Origin: Campylobacter pinnipediorum subsp. caledonicus
Lineage (GTDB): Bacteria > Campylobacterota > Campylobacteria > Campylobacterales > Campylobacteraceae
Length of the DNA stretch: 64,000 nucleotides
Direction: 5' to 3'
Assembly: GCF_002022005.1 (NCBI RefSeq)
Contig: NZ_CP017258.1
Coordinates: 1,694,338-1,758,337, forward strand
Below are positions 1 to 9,218 of this stretch, one piece after another. The notes beneath the pieces were generated by a model. The model was not told the DNA's origin, made no database searches, and was given only the letters and a program-made list of their open reading frames with translations. A program made the position numbers and the translations under genes. Position 1 is the stretch's first letter, and the number at the start of each line of letters is the position of its first letter.

Positions 1-3000
1 TTCAAATGTTTTATGCTCACCAATTCCTTGATTGTTATAGCCAATTGTGTAATACACTGTCTTAGAAAGTGTATTATCATTATAATCTATAGTTACAAAA
101 ACTTTATCTCCAGCAACAACACCATCGGGAACCGTTATGCTTACTTTTGTTTCTGAAGTATCTCCATCATCTGGATGGTTATTTTCTTCTTTATTTAAGA
201 TATTATCTTCACCATCGTTTACAAAACGAATTGTTGGAGCAGATACTATTCTGTTTGCTACTATGTTTGTAGCTTCAAATTTATCACCTTCGATACTTAC
301 TATATTGGCATCAAATGTTTTAAGGTCTGTTTTGCCTTCTATCTTGCCTATACCGCTATATTCATCTATATGAACTTTTTGTATCACCCCATTTACATTA
401 ACATTTACTACAGTAGTATTGTTATGTGGGGGGTTAGATGTTGTAACAACTAATTCTAAATACTCTTCCTTTTGTGAATTTTCTACTTTTGATGAACTAT
501 TTAATAAAGTTTCAATATTTTCACTTGTTATATCAACTTTTTCCTTGTAGACTATTTTATTAATTAAATAATCATCACCTTCTCTTGGTGCTGTAAATTT
601 AATTTTACTAAACTCATATCCAGGTGTAAATGTATATAGAGGATCAACTCTATCACTGCCACCAGGAATATTTTTAGGGTCAGTTGTTGGTTTATCGGAT
701 TCATCAAAATATTGAACGTTGGCCATACTATTAGCTAAGCCTGACTGACCACCAGATATAAGAGCACTTCCTAATTTAGTGCCATTATCATCATAAAATT
801 CAACTTTTGCATGCTCTTGACCAGCTCTCCAAGATAATGCAACATCTAAACTAAATACTGGTTTTTTAAATCCAAATTCTAAAGACTCGCCTTTTTGTAA
901 TTCATCTGGATGACCAGTTGAACCATCGCTATTATGATTTGATATATCACCTTTTACGCCAAAACCTTCAGGATCTATATGATGAGATATACCTTCTCCT
1001 ATACTATTTTTATTTGTAATATCTACGCCTTGTTCATTTTTAGCTATAACTGTTACTAGGCCATTATTATTAATGTTGCCTGATGTAATTGTAGATACTT
1101 TTATTAATCCAAGAGATATATCTGTAACATCATGATCGTCTTTTATATTTGTTGTAACATCTCCAAGCATTACTTTGATATTGCTATCTTTAACACTAGC
1201 ATTACTTATAACCACATTAGTTTGTGACTCTTTATATACATCATCAGGTCTAAATAAGCTTGTATCTAAATCAATTTTAACACTTGTTTCACCTTTTGGT
1301 ATAGTAACTTTTACACTTTGTGTTTCTCCATGATCATTATTAAAGTTAACAATTAATGTTTTATCTTCGCTTAAAGGCTTATTGAGAGTTGCTGTATATG
1401 TTGTATTATTTCCTTCCGTTATCTCATCCTTGTCAACTACTATATTAATAACCGGATTAGCTATATGCGTAGAATCATTACTTATATTTCCTGCCTTATC
1501 AGTAGCAACAACTGACACATCGGTATCATTTTTTATATCTTCGGGATTAATAGTAACCTTGCCCGTATTAGGATCAACATGAACTTTTGAATCATTGCTT
1601 ATCCAATTTCCATCGCTATCTTTGCTTATTGTTGCGGTTACTGGAGTATTGCCATCTGCTGGGGTGTATGTTATAACGGCTTCTTTGGCATCGCCTGCTT
1701 TACCTGTATCTATGTCGATATTTATAGTACCATTTTCATTTTCTGTTACTTTTGGCAATAATGGTGTTGTATCAACATCAACTTGGTCCACTCCTTCTTT
1801 TGATTTATTTCCTGCATTGTCAATTACAGTTGCTGTTACTTTTATGGGAGTATTATTTGTTGGAACTTTATCTGAAGGAATAAGAAATTCAATGTCTTTT
1901 TCTCCATTTTTGACAATTATAGGAAAATCTTCGCCATTAATTTTAATATTTACTTTTTCGCCTTCTGCCAAAGGTTTATCTAGTGTAATTTTTACCTTAA
2001 CACCATTATTAGCTTCATTGATATTGATAATATTATTACTATCTAGAATTTCTACTGTTGGTGTATTTGGAGCTGTTGTGTCAACTATTACATTATCAGT
2101 TCCTGTTGCACTTTCATTTCCTGCCGGATCAACTACTTTAGCTGAAACAGTTGTTTTTACTCCTTCTGGGAAATCTGATTTTGGATATTCTTTTGTATAA
2201 CCTTTATTGATTATATCTTCTGTGACAGGAATTTTATCTACTGAACCGTTTGGGTTAGTAATAACTAGTGTGTCTCCAACTTCTGTATTAGCTGGTATAT
2301 CGATTTTAACAGTAATGGTATCAGTTAATTCTTTAGCGTTTATAAAGCCATCATTATTTACATCTCCTGTAATAGTTACTACTGGAGCGCCACTGTTATT
2401 ATCACTACCATTTATTTGACCATCTTTGTTACTATCACCTGGGATTACTGTGTCAACACCATAGGCTTTAGTAGCTGTTATTTCGCCTTTATTTCCAGCT
2501 TCATCAGTAGCAATAACCTTACCATCAATTATTTTATCACTTTCATTTGCTAATTTTTCACCTGGAATAGAAACAATAAAGTTACCATCTCTATCTACAG
2601 TAGTTTCATATGGTGTATTATCTACTGTTATAATTACCTTATCGCCTTCTTTGAATTCTCCTGTTACTTTACCAGTAACTTTAATATTTTCACTTGCTTC
2701 TTTTGCATTTAATATATTGTCTGGAGTAATATCATCTATAATTAATTTTGTAGTGTTACCATTTGGAGCTGTACCATCAGTTATATCTGTAGTATCTTCA
2801 CCTTTATTACCAGCTCCATCAGTAGCTGTTGCAGTAACCTTATCACCTGTTTTAGTTTTTGTTGGATCAACAGGAACTGACCAGTTGCCATCACTGTCTG
2901 AAACTGTAGGTATTTTAGTTCCATCTACTAATGTTACTTCTACAGAAGTATTTGGTTCTGTTGTACCTGTGATTGTATTATGATTGTTGCTAATGGCATT

Positions 3001-3525
3001 TATGGTTACAACAGGAGGAGTAATGTCAGTATTGGTGCTTCTTCCGCCATCTACGCCATTGATATTATTTAAAGCTGCAACTGTAGCAATGTTTCCTAGA
3101 TCTCCATAATCAGCATGAACATTCGACTCATGTCCGCCTTGTGCAAAAACACTATCATTAAGCTGGCCTGTTCCTTCACCACCATCTCCAGCAGCACTAT
3201 CGCCACCAGCAGCAGTCTCTTCTAGTTGAGTTAAATCAGCACCACTTAAAATTGCTTGTTGTAAAGAATTAGCATCGGCAATTGCATCATCTCCAAAACT
3301 TTGAACCTGAGTAACACTATTATCAAAACTAAGCGTGTCATTGCCTAGTAATGTTATATCCTTATCATCGTTTGTAGATATAGTAACCTTGCTTGATTCG
3401 CCTATCGTTTTGATAACTTCACCCAAAACTACTTCATCGCCTACTTGGACAACCCTTTCTTTTCCGGTCGCATCAATTGCGACAACATTTCCTACTAACT
3501 GTATTATAATACCTGATGTTGCCAT
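1..3525 (-). CDS. Giant LapA-type adhesin with N-terminal retention module (partial, C-terminus beyond window)
   Basis: The frame is open from an ATG at 3525 (preceded by AAGGAG) to the window edge, about 1175 codons. Residues 1-100 match the retention module of LapA-type type I-secreted adhesins (GNVVAID, VVQVGDEVVLGE, ADANSLQQAILSGADLTQL). Residues 104-107 are TAAG, the dialanine motif that the periplasmic protease LapG cuts in this family, at nearly the same position as in Pseudomonas LapA. Next come tandem bacterial Ig-like repeats with the recurring signature TDxAGN, calcium-loop-like segments (DSNKDGQING, DVNNDGFINAKEL) and a Calx-beta-like stretch (ITEGNNTTYTATL). The C-terminal secretion signal lies outside the window, and no type I secretion genes or lapG are in view. 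Family knowledge predicts an outer-membrane-anchored biofilm or host adhesin released by proteolysis; that role is inferred. Confidence 0.88.
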   Translation of the reverse strand, partial: MATSGIIIQLVGNVVAIDATGKERVVQVGDEVVLGEVIKTIGESSKVTISTNDDKDITLLGNDTLSFDNSVTQVQSFGDDAIADANSLQQAILSGADLTQLEETAAGGDSAAGDGGEGTGQLNDSVFAQGGHESNVHADYGDLGNIATVAALNNINGVDGGRSTNTDITPPVVTINAISNNHNTITGTTEPNTSVEVTLVDGTKIPTVSDSDGNWSVPVDPTKTKTGDKVTATATDGAGNKGEDTTDITDGTAPNGNTTKLIIDDITPDNILNAKEASENIKVTGKVTGEFKEGDKVIITVDNTPYETTVDRDGNFIVSIPGEKLANESDKIIDGKVIATDEAGNKGEITATKAYGVDTVIPGDSNKDGQINGSDNNSGAPVVTITGDVNNDGFINAKELTDTITVKIDIPANTEVGDTLVITNPNGSVDKIPVTEDIINKGYTKEYPKSDFPEGVKTTVSAKVVDPAGNESATGTDNVIVDTTAPNTPTVEILDSNNIININEANNGVKVKITLDKPLAEGEKVNIKINGEDFPIIVKNGEKDIEFLIPSDKVPTNNTPIKVTATVIDNAGNKSKEGVDQVDVDTTPLLPKVTENENGTINIDIDTGKAGDAKEAVITYTPADGNTPVTATISKDSDGNWISNDSKVHVDPNTGKVTINPEDIKNDTDVSVVATDKAGNISNDSTHIANPVINIVVDKDEITEGNNTTYTATLNKPLSEDKTLIVNFNNDHGETQSVKVTIPKGETSVKIDLDTSLFRPDDVYKESQTNVVISNASVKDSNIKVMLGDVTTNIKDDHDVTDISLGLIKVSTITSGNINNNGLVTVIAKNEQGVDITNKNSIGEGISHHIDPEGFGVKGDISNHNSDGSTGHPDELQKGESLEFGFKKPVFSLDVALSWRAGQEHAKVEFYDDNGTKLGSALISGGQSGLANSMANVQYFDESDKPTTDPKNIPGGSDRVDPLYTFTPGYEFSKIKFTAPREGDDYLINKIVYKEKVDITSENIETLLNSSSKVENSQKEEYLELVVTTSNPPHNNTTVVNVNVNGVIQKVHIDEYSGIGKIEGKTDLKTFDANIVSIEGDKFEATNIVANRIVSAPTIRFVNDGEDNILNKEENNHPDDGDTSETKVSITVPDGVVAGDKVFVTIDYNDNTLSKTVYYTIGYNNQGIGEHKTFE

Positions 3526-3554
3526 GTAGTATCTCCTTTTCAATATCTATGTTT

Positions 3555-3600
3555 ATAATACTATTAAAAAACAAATGATACCATTGTACTAAAGTACAAT
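3555..3600 (-). promoter_or_regulatory. Putative promoter with 18-bp palindromic operator upstream of the adhesin
   Basis: Reading toward the adhesin, a TATTAT -10-like box lies at 3560-3555. A perfect inverted repeat, ATTGTACT-aa-AGTACAAT, lies at 3583-3600, covering the -35 region and just behind the end of the EAL gene. The two-base spacer and lack of a following T-run argue against a terminator. A dimeric regulator binding here is an inference. Confidence 0.4.
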
Positions 3601-3610
3601 AGCTAAAATT

Positions 3611-6040
3611 TTAAAGAGAATCGGAAGGTTGAGGCTTGCCTAGCAAGAAGCCTTGTGCAAGAGGTATTTTAAATTTCTTAATTTGTTCTAAAATTTCTTC
3701 AGAGCTAACATACTCTGCAACAACATTATATCCTTGTTTTGAAGCAAAATTTAATATAGTTTCGACCAAATACTGGGAATTTTTATCATAAGGTAATTTT
3801 TTGATAATAGAACCATCTATTTTAATATTATCAATATCAAGTTCTAAAATTCGATAATAGTTTGAATATCCTGAGCCAAAATCATCAATAGAAATTTGAG
3901 ACCCATGGCCTTTTATGTGTTTGATAAATGAATTTACTATACCATAGTCACTAACCTCTTCGCTTTCTAATATCTCAAAACAAATACGACTAGGATCGGA
4001 ACACAGTTCTAATTTTTCTTCTAAAAACTCACGAACAGAACTATCTATGATATCTATTCCGGAAAGATTTACAGAAAACATATAATCAGGATATTTTTCT
4101 ACAAGCAAAAAGGCGCGACTTATAACTTTTTTAGTTATCTGAGTATAAAGCTGCGCTTGCATTGCAATTTCCAAAAATTCTCCAGGATATCTTATCTTTC
4201 CATTTTCATCAATAATACGAACCAAAATTTCATAATATGTCGCTTTTTCGCCTATTTTTGATACATCATAGATACCCTGACACTCAACAACTACAGTATC
4301 ATTTTCAAGCGCATACTCTATAAGTTGAGTTATAGTTTGATTTTTATAATACCTTAATTCTATTGCATCATTTTCTTTATAGGCATATATATCTACAGCC
4401 TCTTTTCTTGCTTCTTGGTTGGCAAGAATTGCTTGCATAAGCCTATTTGTTTGCTCTGTATCATTTAAGGAGCTTACGCCTATCACAATCTTTACACCAG
4501 GTAAATTTTCTATCTTATTACCAACCTTAACTTCTATAGTATTAAAGCTAAAATAATCCTGTATATAACCTATATCTTTGTCTATATCATCTCCGATATA
4601 CCACATAAAAAACTCATCATCTTGAAACCTAAAAAGCTCACCTTTAATCTCTGAAGTATCAACACAAAGCTTAAGTGTATTTGCGAAAGCTTTTAGCATT
4701 GCTTCAGTTGTATTTGTTTGATAAAAAAAGCGTAAATTATCAAAATTTTTAATATTTATACTAACAACAATACCATCTTTCTTCTCTTCGAGTCTTTCTG
4801 TCATCGCAAAATAATTTCCAAAACCAGTGAGTTTGTCTATACCTGATTGTACTTTTAATTGTTCATTTTTTAATTCAAGTTCATAGACCATACGAGTTTC
4901 TTTTGTTCTATCCATTTTCAAGCCTATAAAACCAGAAAGTTTATTTTCATATACAAAAGGTAAAAATTTGACTTTTTCGTGTATGTATCGGCCACTTTTA
5001 GTTTTACTTACAAGTTCATTGGCGTCCCATTCCTCAAGGTTCATAATACTACTTCTAATATTCTCATAAAATTCATCACCATGCAATGAAGATTTTAGCA
5101 TGCTCGGATTTTTGCCTATAATCTCACCTGATTTGTATCCACTTGATCTTTCAAACTCTTTATTTACATAAGTTATTTTATTTGAAATATTTGTAAAAAT
5201 AACCGAACCAAAACTATTATCAACAGCTGTTTTAACCATAGCCAATTCTTTTAAAATCTTGAAATATGACAAACTTTGAAGAGCAATAAAAAACAAAACA
5301 AAACAAAATATAGAAAAAGATAAAAGCATAAAAATTTGCAATAAATCAAGAATACGAGCATATTGATGATCATAAGCTATAAGTATATTGTCTAAATAAC
5401 TAGATAAATTTAAGATAACATTTTGTTGGTGAAGTTCTTTTAGTAATTTTAATGAAAAAAGTATCATTTGTGTTTTTTGCAAAATATCTTTATAATATTT
5501 TGTATTTATATCGATATCATTTTTTAAGTTGATTATATCTTGCTCGATCCCCTTGATAGAACGAGTATTAGAAAAATCAACATATTTTAATTTCAAAAAT
5601 AAAGGTTCGAATTTTTTAAACTCAGAATTTTTATCAAGCATATATTCATACTCAAATAAAAAAGACACGATGCTTGAATTTACATAGTTTAATCTATCTA
5701 GCAACTGAAGCTTTTTTAAATATATATTTTGTATAATAGCTATATCATTGTCGTTACCGTATATGTCTGACAAAACAGAAAAGCTATCTACATTTTTTAA
5801 TTGATCGAGATTTGTTTTAAAATCAGCAAAAACTGTATTAATTTCATCATAATTTGTATTTACTAAGCTATTTTTAAAATAAGCATCTATTTCTTTATTT
5901 AAGAGCCTTAAATTCATTATTGCATTTCGCCAAATGCTATTATTTTCAGTTGCTTTACTTAATTTAAAAACAAAAAACGAAGAAATACCAAAAAATACGA
6001 TAAAAACAAATAATAAAAATCTAATTTTTTGTGTATTCAT
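3611..6040 (-). CDS. Membrane PAS / degenerate GGDEF / EAL c-di-GMP protein (probable phosphodiesterase)
   Basis: A 809-residue protein with a transmembrane segment at about 6-28, a helical periplasmic sensor region of about 210 residues, a second membrane segment near 240-263, a PAS domain at about 272-385, a GGDEF domain and a C-terminal EAL domain. The cyclase signature is replaced by QDDEF (about 472-476), so synthase activity is unlikely. The EAL half keeps ExLxR (EILVR, Glu604), NLSG, FEILES, IDDFGSGYS, KIDGS and AEYV, so it probably hydrolyses or at least binds c-di-GMP. The start overlaps the stop of the cytochrome c peroxidase gene by ATGA, indicating translational coupling. The adhesin gene follows 85 bp downstream on the same strand. 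It recalls LapD, which also pairs a periplasmic sensor with GGDEF-EAL, but LapD has HAMP rather than PAS and a degenerate EAL, so it is not a clear LapD. Confidence 0.85.
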   Translation of the reverse strand: MNTQKIRFLLFVFIVFFGISSFFVFKLSKATENNSIWRNAIMNLRLLNKEIDAYFKNSLVNTNYDEINTVFADFKTNLDQLKNVDSFSVLSDIYGNDNDIAIIQNIYLKKLQLLDRLNYVNSSIVSFLFEYEYMLDKNSEFKKFEPLFLKLKYVDFSNTRSIKGIEQDIINLKNDIDINTKYYKDILQKTQMILFSLKLLKELHQQNVILNLSSYLDNILIAYDHQYARILDLLQIFMLLSFSIFCFVLFFIALQSLSYFKILKELAMVKTAVDNSFGSVIFTNISNKITYVNKEFERSSGYKSGEIIGKNPSMLKSSLHGDEFYENIRSSIMNLEEWDANELVSKTKSGRYIHEKVKFLPFVYENKLSGFIGLKMDRTKETRMVYELELKNEQLKVQSGIDKLTGFGNYFAMTERLEEKKDGIVVSINIKNFDNLRFFYQTNTTEAMLKAFANTLKLCVDTSEIKGELFRFQDDEFFMWYIGDDIDKDIGYIQDYFSFNTIEVKVGNKIENLPGVKIVIGVSSLNDTEQTNRLMQAILANQEARKEAVDIYAYKENDAIELRYYKNQTITQLIEYALENDTVVVECQGIYDVSKIGEKATYYEILVRIIDENGKIRYPGEFLEIAMQAQLYTQITKKVISRAFLLVEKYPDYMFSVNLSGIDIIDSSVREFLEEKLELCSDPSRICFEILESEEVSDYGIVNSFIKHIKGHGSQISIDDFGSGYSNYYRILELDIDNIKIDGSIIKKLPYDKNSQYLVETILNFASKQGYNVVAEYVSSEEILEQIKKFKIPLAQGFLLGKPQPSDSL

Positions 6041-6915
6041 TTAAGTATCCTTGGATATTCTCCATTTAACGACAATAAAAACTTATAAAGCAAATCTACA
6101 TCTTTTTTATCAATGTTGTGTATAGATTGTAAATTAACAATATGAATTATTGCATCTTTTAAATATAAAATAGATCCATCTGACATATATGGTGCTGTTC
6201 TGGCTATATTTCTTAAAGAAGGGACTTTATATATTTGTTCTTTAAATATCCTTGAACTATCCATATTACTAAAAATTTCTTCATAAGCTCCTATATTTTG
6301 CATTAAATTACCGCCTAGATTAATTCCATTATGGCATGCAACACAACCTATATTTTTAAAAAGCTCAAAGCCTATTTTTTCTTCTTCACTTAAAGCATTA
6401 GAATCCCCCATCAAAAATCTATCAAATGGAGAATTTACAGACAAAACTGCTCTTTCAAACTCAACCAAAACATCAACTATATTTTCAAATGTAACACCAT
6501 CTTCATATATCTTTAAAAAGGCTATCCTGTATTCATTTACATTGGAAATTTTTGTTATAATCTCATTTTTATCAACTCCAAGCTCATGCTTAGAAGTTAC
6601 CGACTTTAAAACTTGATCATATATATTTCTATGGTCTCCATTCCTAAAAAATATATAATTTAAAGCCGCGTTTAATATGCTAGGTGGATTTATTTTATTA
6701 TTTTGTAAATTAGTTCTTATAGTGCCGCTAAAGTCCCAGTATAAATTATGACAAGTTTCACATGATTTATTTTCGTTGGCGCCCAAACGATTATCAAAAA
6801 ATATCTTTTTTCCTAAGTTTGCTTTAGCTTCGTTATACAAAATTCCAAGTGAGGGAGCAAATATATCTGCATACAATAAACCAACAAAAAAGAATAAAAC
6901 CAAAATCTTTTTCAT
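6037..6915 (-). CDS. Di-haem cytochrome c peroxidase family protein
   Basis: About 292 residues with a signal peptide (MKKILVLFFFVGLLYA) and two CxxCH haem-binding motifs, CETCH (52-56) and CVACH (near 195), in the usual spacing for the CcpA/MauG family. APYMSDG near the C-terminus matches the conserved APYxHDG stretch. Members reduce periplasmic hydrogen peroxide with electrons from c-type cytochromes. An upstream in-frame ATG at 6951 exists, but the ATG at 6915 has a GGAG six bases before it and begins a proper signal peptide, so I chose that. It is shorter than the second family member in this window (344 residues). Its stop overlaps the start of the PAS/EAL gene, so the two are probably co-transcribed. 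Confidence 0.85.
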   Translation of the reverse strand: MKKILVLFFFVGLLYADIFAPSLGILYNEAKANLGKKIFFDNRLGANENKSCETCHNLYWDFSGTIRTNLQNNKINPPSILNAALNYIFFRNGDHRNIYDQVLKSVTSKHELGVDKNEIITKISNVNEYRIAFLKIYEDGVTFENIVDVLVEFERAVLSVNSPFDRFLMGDSNALSEEEKIGFELFKNIGCVACHNGINLGGNLMQNIGAYEEIFSNMDSSRIFKEQIYKVPSLRNIARTAPYMSDGSILYLKDAIIHIVNLQSIHNIDKKDVDLLYKFLLSLNGEYPRILK

Positions 6916-6951
6916 AATATCTCCATAAAGCTTAAGGACTAAATTATACAA

Positions 6952-7674
6952 TTAAAACACAAAAAGAGTTATTAAGCTTTCTATTTTTTCGGAAAATTTA
7001 TCGTTTTTTGAGTCATTTAGCATATCTAAAACTAAATTTTTATTGTAATTTGCATTATTAATATCCAAATGCCAACATATATTTTCAAACGCCTCATCTT
7101 TTGAGCGTATTACATTTCTGCTCTCTCCAAAAATTATTTTTTTAAATTTTATATTATTTTCCATAAGCCATTTTTCAAGCCTAGATGATGAGTTAAAAGC
7201 AAAAGGTTTAACGCCAAATCTTTCAAAAAATGGCTCCAAAAGGGTTGATTTTCTTGGTCTTGAAAAGTTCAAATATATCTTAGTATCGGCAATATCGCTA
7301 AATTTTTGAAAATCATCATTTTCACCGATAGCCGGGCTCATCGTGCTTATAGCTATATCGTAATGCTCATTTGGTTTAAAATCAACCCAAGAAGAACACA
7401 AGGTATCAATGTTTTTTATATTGTGAGTGTTTGCATCTTCTTTTAATATCTCGAGCATATTTAAAGAGCTGTCTACGCCTGTTATGTGATTGCAAATTTT
7501 AGCTAGATAAAGTGTCCAAATACCAGTCCCGCAACCTATATCCAATGCATCTTTATCTTTAAAATCAACACCGAAATCTTGCAGATTTAAAAATATAGCC
7601 TCATTAAAAATTTCCAATTCCGGTTTATAGCGAGGGTATTTGCTTGATTTTTTATCCCAAAGTTTATCTTTCAA
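6952..7674 (-). CDS. Class I SAM-dependent methyltransferase
   Basis: A 240-residue protein with the SAM-binding motif I, ALDIGCGTGIWTLYLA (about residues 44-59), followed by GVDSSLNML (motif II acidic residue) and a Rossmann-type pattern. The substrate cannot be told. The frame begins with TTG, preceded by AAGGA at a good distance of seven bases; no in-frame ATG lies near. It begins 10 bp after the Fur-like gene, so the two form an operon, and the cytochrome c peroxidase follows about 36 bp downstream. The C-terminal third (residues 130-240) is not recognisable. Confidence 0.75.
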   Translation of the reverse strand: MKDKLWDKKSSKYPRYKPELEIFNEAIFLNLQDFGVDFKDKDALDIGCGTGIWTLYLAKICNHITGVDSSLNMLEILKEDANTHNIKNIDTLCSSWVDFKPNEHYDIAISTMSPAIGENDDFQKFSDIADTKIYLNFSRPRKSTLLEPFFERFGVKPFAFNSSSRLEKWLMENNIKFKKIIFGESRNVIRSKDEAFENICWHLDINNANYNKNLVLDMLNDSKNDKFSEKIESLITLFVF

Positions 7675-7684
7675 ATTAAAATCC

Positions 7685-8038
7685 TTATGAACATGAATTG
7701 CAAATTCCCTTTATAACAGCACTTTTTATACTTTTTGCACCAGATACATTTGGAATTTCTATATTTGTTATTTTATGACAGATATCACAGACAAAATAAG
7801 CCTTTGCTTCACTACCAAGCTCATAAAACGCCTTTCTGTCATGTTCGCTTTTTATGACAAGTGAATGCTTTTCAAAAAGCTCAAGACTTCTATACACAGT
7901 TGTTTTATTTACTTTTAGCTTTGATAAAATTTCATCGTAAGCTATAGGATGTTCACTTTTGCTTAAAATATCAAGTATCTGAAGTCTAAGTGGAGTAATT
8001 CTAATGTTAGTTTTTTTTAAAATATCTAATACTTCCAT
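7685..8038 (-). CDS. Short Fur-family transcriptional regulator
   Basis: A 117-residue protein with the Fur-type winged helix: RITPLRLQILDIL, then HPIAYDEILSKL, then the recognition helix KTTVYRSLELFEK. This is followed by the dimerisation start FVCDICHK and a terminal CNSC. The two CxxC pairs suggest a structural zinc site. It is clearly shorter than typical Fur or PerR (about 135-155 residues) because the C-terminal region is trimmed, so which metal or signal it senses is unclear. It is transcribed divergently from ppa across 116 bp and heads a same-strand run with the methyltransferase and cytochrome c peroxidase genes. Control of that run is plausible but inferred. Confidence 0.8.
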   Translation of the reverse strand: MEVLDILKKTNIRITPLRLQILDILSKSEHPIAYDEILSKLKVNKTTVYRSLELFEKHSLVIKSEHDRKAFYELGSEAKAYFVCDICHKITNIEIPNVSGAKSIKSAVIKGICNSCS

Positions 8039-8154
8039 GTGTAAAATGATAGCCTGAAAAAGCTAAAAAATATATTATTTTAGATTTTATGATATTAAAA
8101 GCAATAATATACTAATATTTTCGCCAATTTTAAATCTAAATTCAAAGGAAAAAT

Positions 8155-8673
8155 ATGGATATTTCAAAAATAAAAGTTGGCTCAAATCCTGATAAAATAA
8201 ATGCCGTGATAGAAATCCCTTATGGCTCAAACATAAAATACGAAATAGATAAAGAAAGCGGAGCTGTTGTAGTAGATAGAGTGCTTTACTCAGCTATGTT
8301 CTATCCTGCAAACTATGGCTTTGTTCCAAACACACTAGCTGCCGATGGCGACCCTGCTGATATATTAGTTTTAAATGAATACCCTCTACAAGCTGGTAGC
8401 GTTATACCGTGCCGTTTAATAGGTGTTTTAGTTATGGAAGATGAAGCTGGTATGGATGAAAAACTACTTGCTGTTCCTGTAAGTAAAATAGATCCTAGAT
8501 ATAACAATATAAAAAGCTATGAAGACTTACCAAAAGCTAGTTTAGATAAGATCAAAAATTTCTTTGAAACTTACAAAATGCTTGAGCCAAACAAATGGGT
8601 AAAAGTTAAAGAATTTAAAGATGCTAAAACAGCGCAGGATATACTTCAAAACGCTATAAACGCTTACAAATAA
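8155..8673 (+). CDS. ppa: Inorganic pyrophosphatase
   Basis: A 172-residue family I soluble pyrophosphatase that hydrolyses PPi to two phosphates in the cytoplasm and so pulls biosynthetic reactions forward. Hallmarks visible include EIPYGSNIKYEID, the FYPANYGFVPNT stretch and the metal-binding signature DGDPADILV (about 62-70), then KVKEFKDA near the C-terminus. Length fits the bacterial family. The start ATG follows AAAGGA. It is a single gene, divergent from the Fur-like regulator and closed by a strong hairpin terminator. Confidence 0.97.
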   Translation: MDISKIKVGSNPDKINAVIEIPYGSNIKYEIDKESGAVVVDRVLYSAMFYPANYGFVPNTLAADGDPADILVLNEYPLQAGSVIPCRLIGVLVMEDEAGMDEKLLAVPVSKIDPRYNNIKSYEDLPKASLDKIKNFFETYKMLEPNKWVKVKEFKDAKTAQDILQNAINAYK

Positions 8674-8679
8674 TAATCA

Positions 8680-8704
8680 AAAACGCACTTGTTTAGTGCG
8701 TTTT
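8680..8704. terminator. Bidirectional hairpin terminator between ppa and the hydrolase gene
   Basis: AAAACGCACT at 8680-8689 pairs perfectly with AGTGCGTTTT at 8695-8704 around a five-base loop, and a T-rich run follows. It lies between convergent genes and can serve both. Confidence 0.85.
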
Positions 8705-9218
8705 ATTTTATTAAATTTGATATCTCTTTAAATTTTGGATGTTTTGAATCCTTTAAAATTTCAAACAATACACTTTGCACACTACTTATCTCAACACCAA
8801 GTGTTCTTATATGATTTATAGCTGTTTTTTTATCTTTTTTTGACCTAGATGATGTGCAAGTATCTATCAAAGTAACCTTTTTACCAAGACTTACTAAATC
8901 TTTTATAGTTTGCAAAACACAGATATGAGCCTCTATTCCAAAAACTATAAACTCATCAAATTTCATACACTCTTGTTTGATTTTTTCATTTTTTATACAA
9001 GAAAACTCTATCTTTTCAAAGGCTGGATTTTTCAAAAACTCACTAAATTTTTCACTAGTTTTACCAAGACCTTTTGGGTATTGCTCTGTTGCGATTAGAT
9101 TTATATCTAAAATTTCAAGACCCCTTAGCAAAAGCATAGTCTCATCTATCAACTTGTCTGAATTATACATAACATTAAGCAAACTATCTTGCATATCTAT
9201 CATAATAGCTGTCTTCAT
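8703..9218 (-). CDS. Isochorismatase-family cysteine hydrolase
   Basis: A 171-residue protein of the isochorismatase/YcaC fold. The N-terminus MKTAIMIDMQDSLL carries the catalytic Asp. A central TEQYPKGLGKT matches the family's conserved segment with the usual Pro. VFGIEAHICVLQT contains the nucleophile Cys, with the cis-peptide positions preceding it. Family members cleave vinyl-ether, amide or nicotinamide-type substrates; the substrate here cannot be inferred. It is convergent with ppa and shares its terminator. Confidence 0.85.
   Translation of the reverse strand: MKTAIMIDMQDSLLNVMYNSDKLIDETMLLLRGLEILDINLIATEQYPKGLGKTSEKFSEFLKNPAFEKIEFSCIKNEKIKQECMKFDEFIVFGIEAHICVLQTIKDLVSLGKKVTLIDTCTSSRSKKDKKTAINHIRTLGVEISSVQSVLFEILKDSKHPKFKEISNLIK

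Noticed and set aside
427..432. Run of six G in the adhesin as a possible phase-variable tract
   Set aside because: Six bases is below the length usually hypermutable in Campylobacter and the frame is intact (Asn-Pro-Pro-His).
1595..2983. Several long plus-strand reading frames over the adhesin
   Set aside because: They are antisense shadows of repetitive, low-complexity Ig-like coding sequence; the minus-strand frame is continuous and recognisable.
3611..6040. Calling the PAS/EAL protein LapD
   Set aside because: It has PAS instead of HAMP and an EAL that retains catalytic residues, unlike LapD; only the neighbourhood suggests that role.
6037..6951. Upstream ATG (6951) as the start of the first cytochrome c peroxidase
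   Set aside because: It would put twelve residues before the signal peptide and lacks a good ribosome-binding site; 6915 has both.
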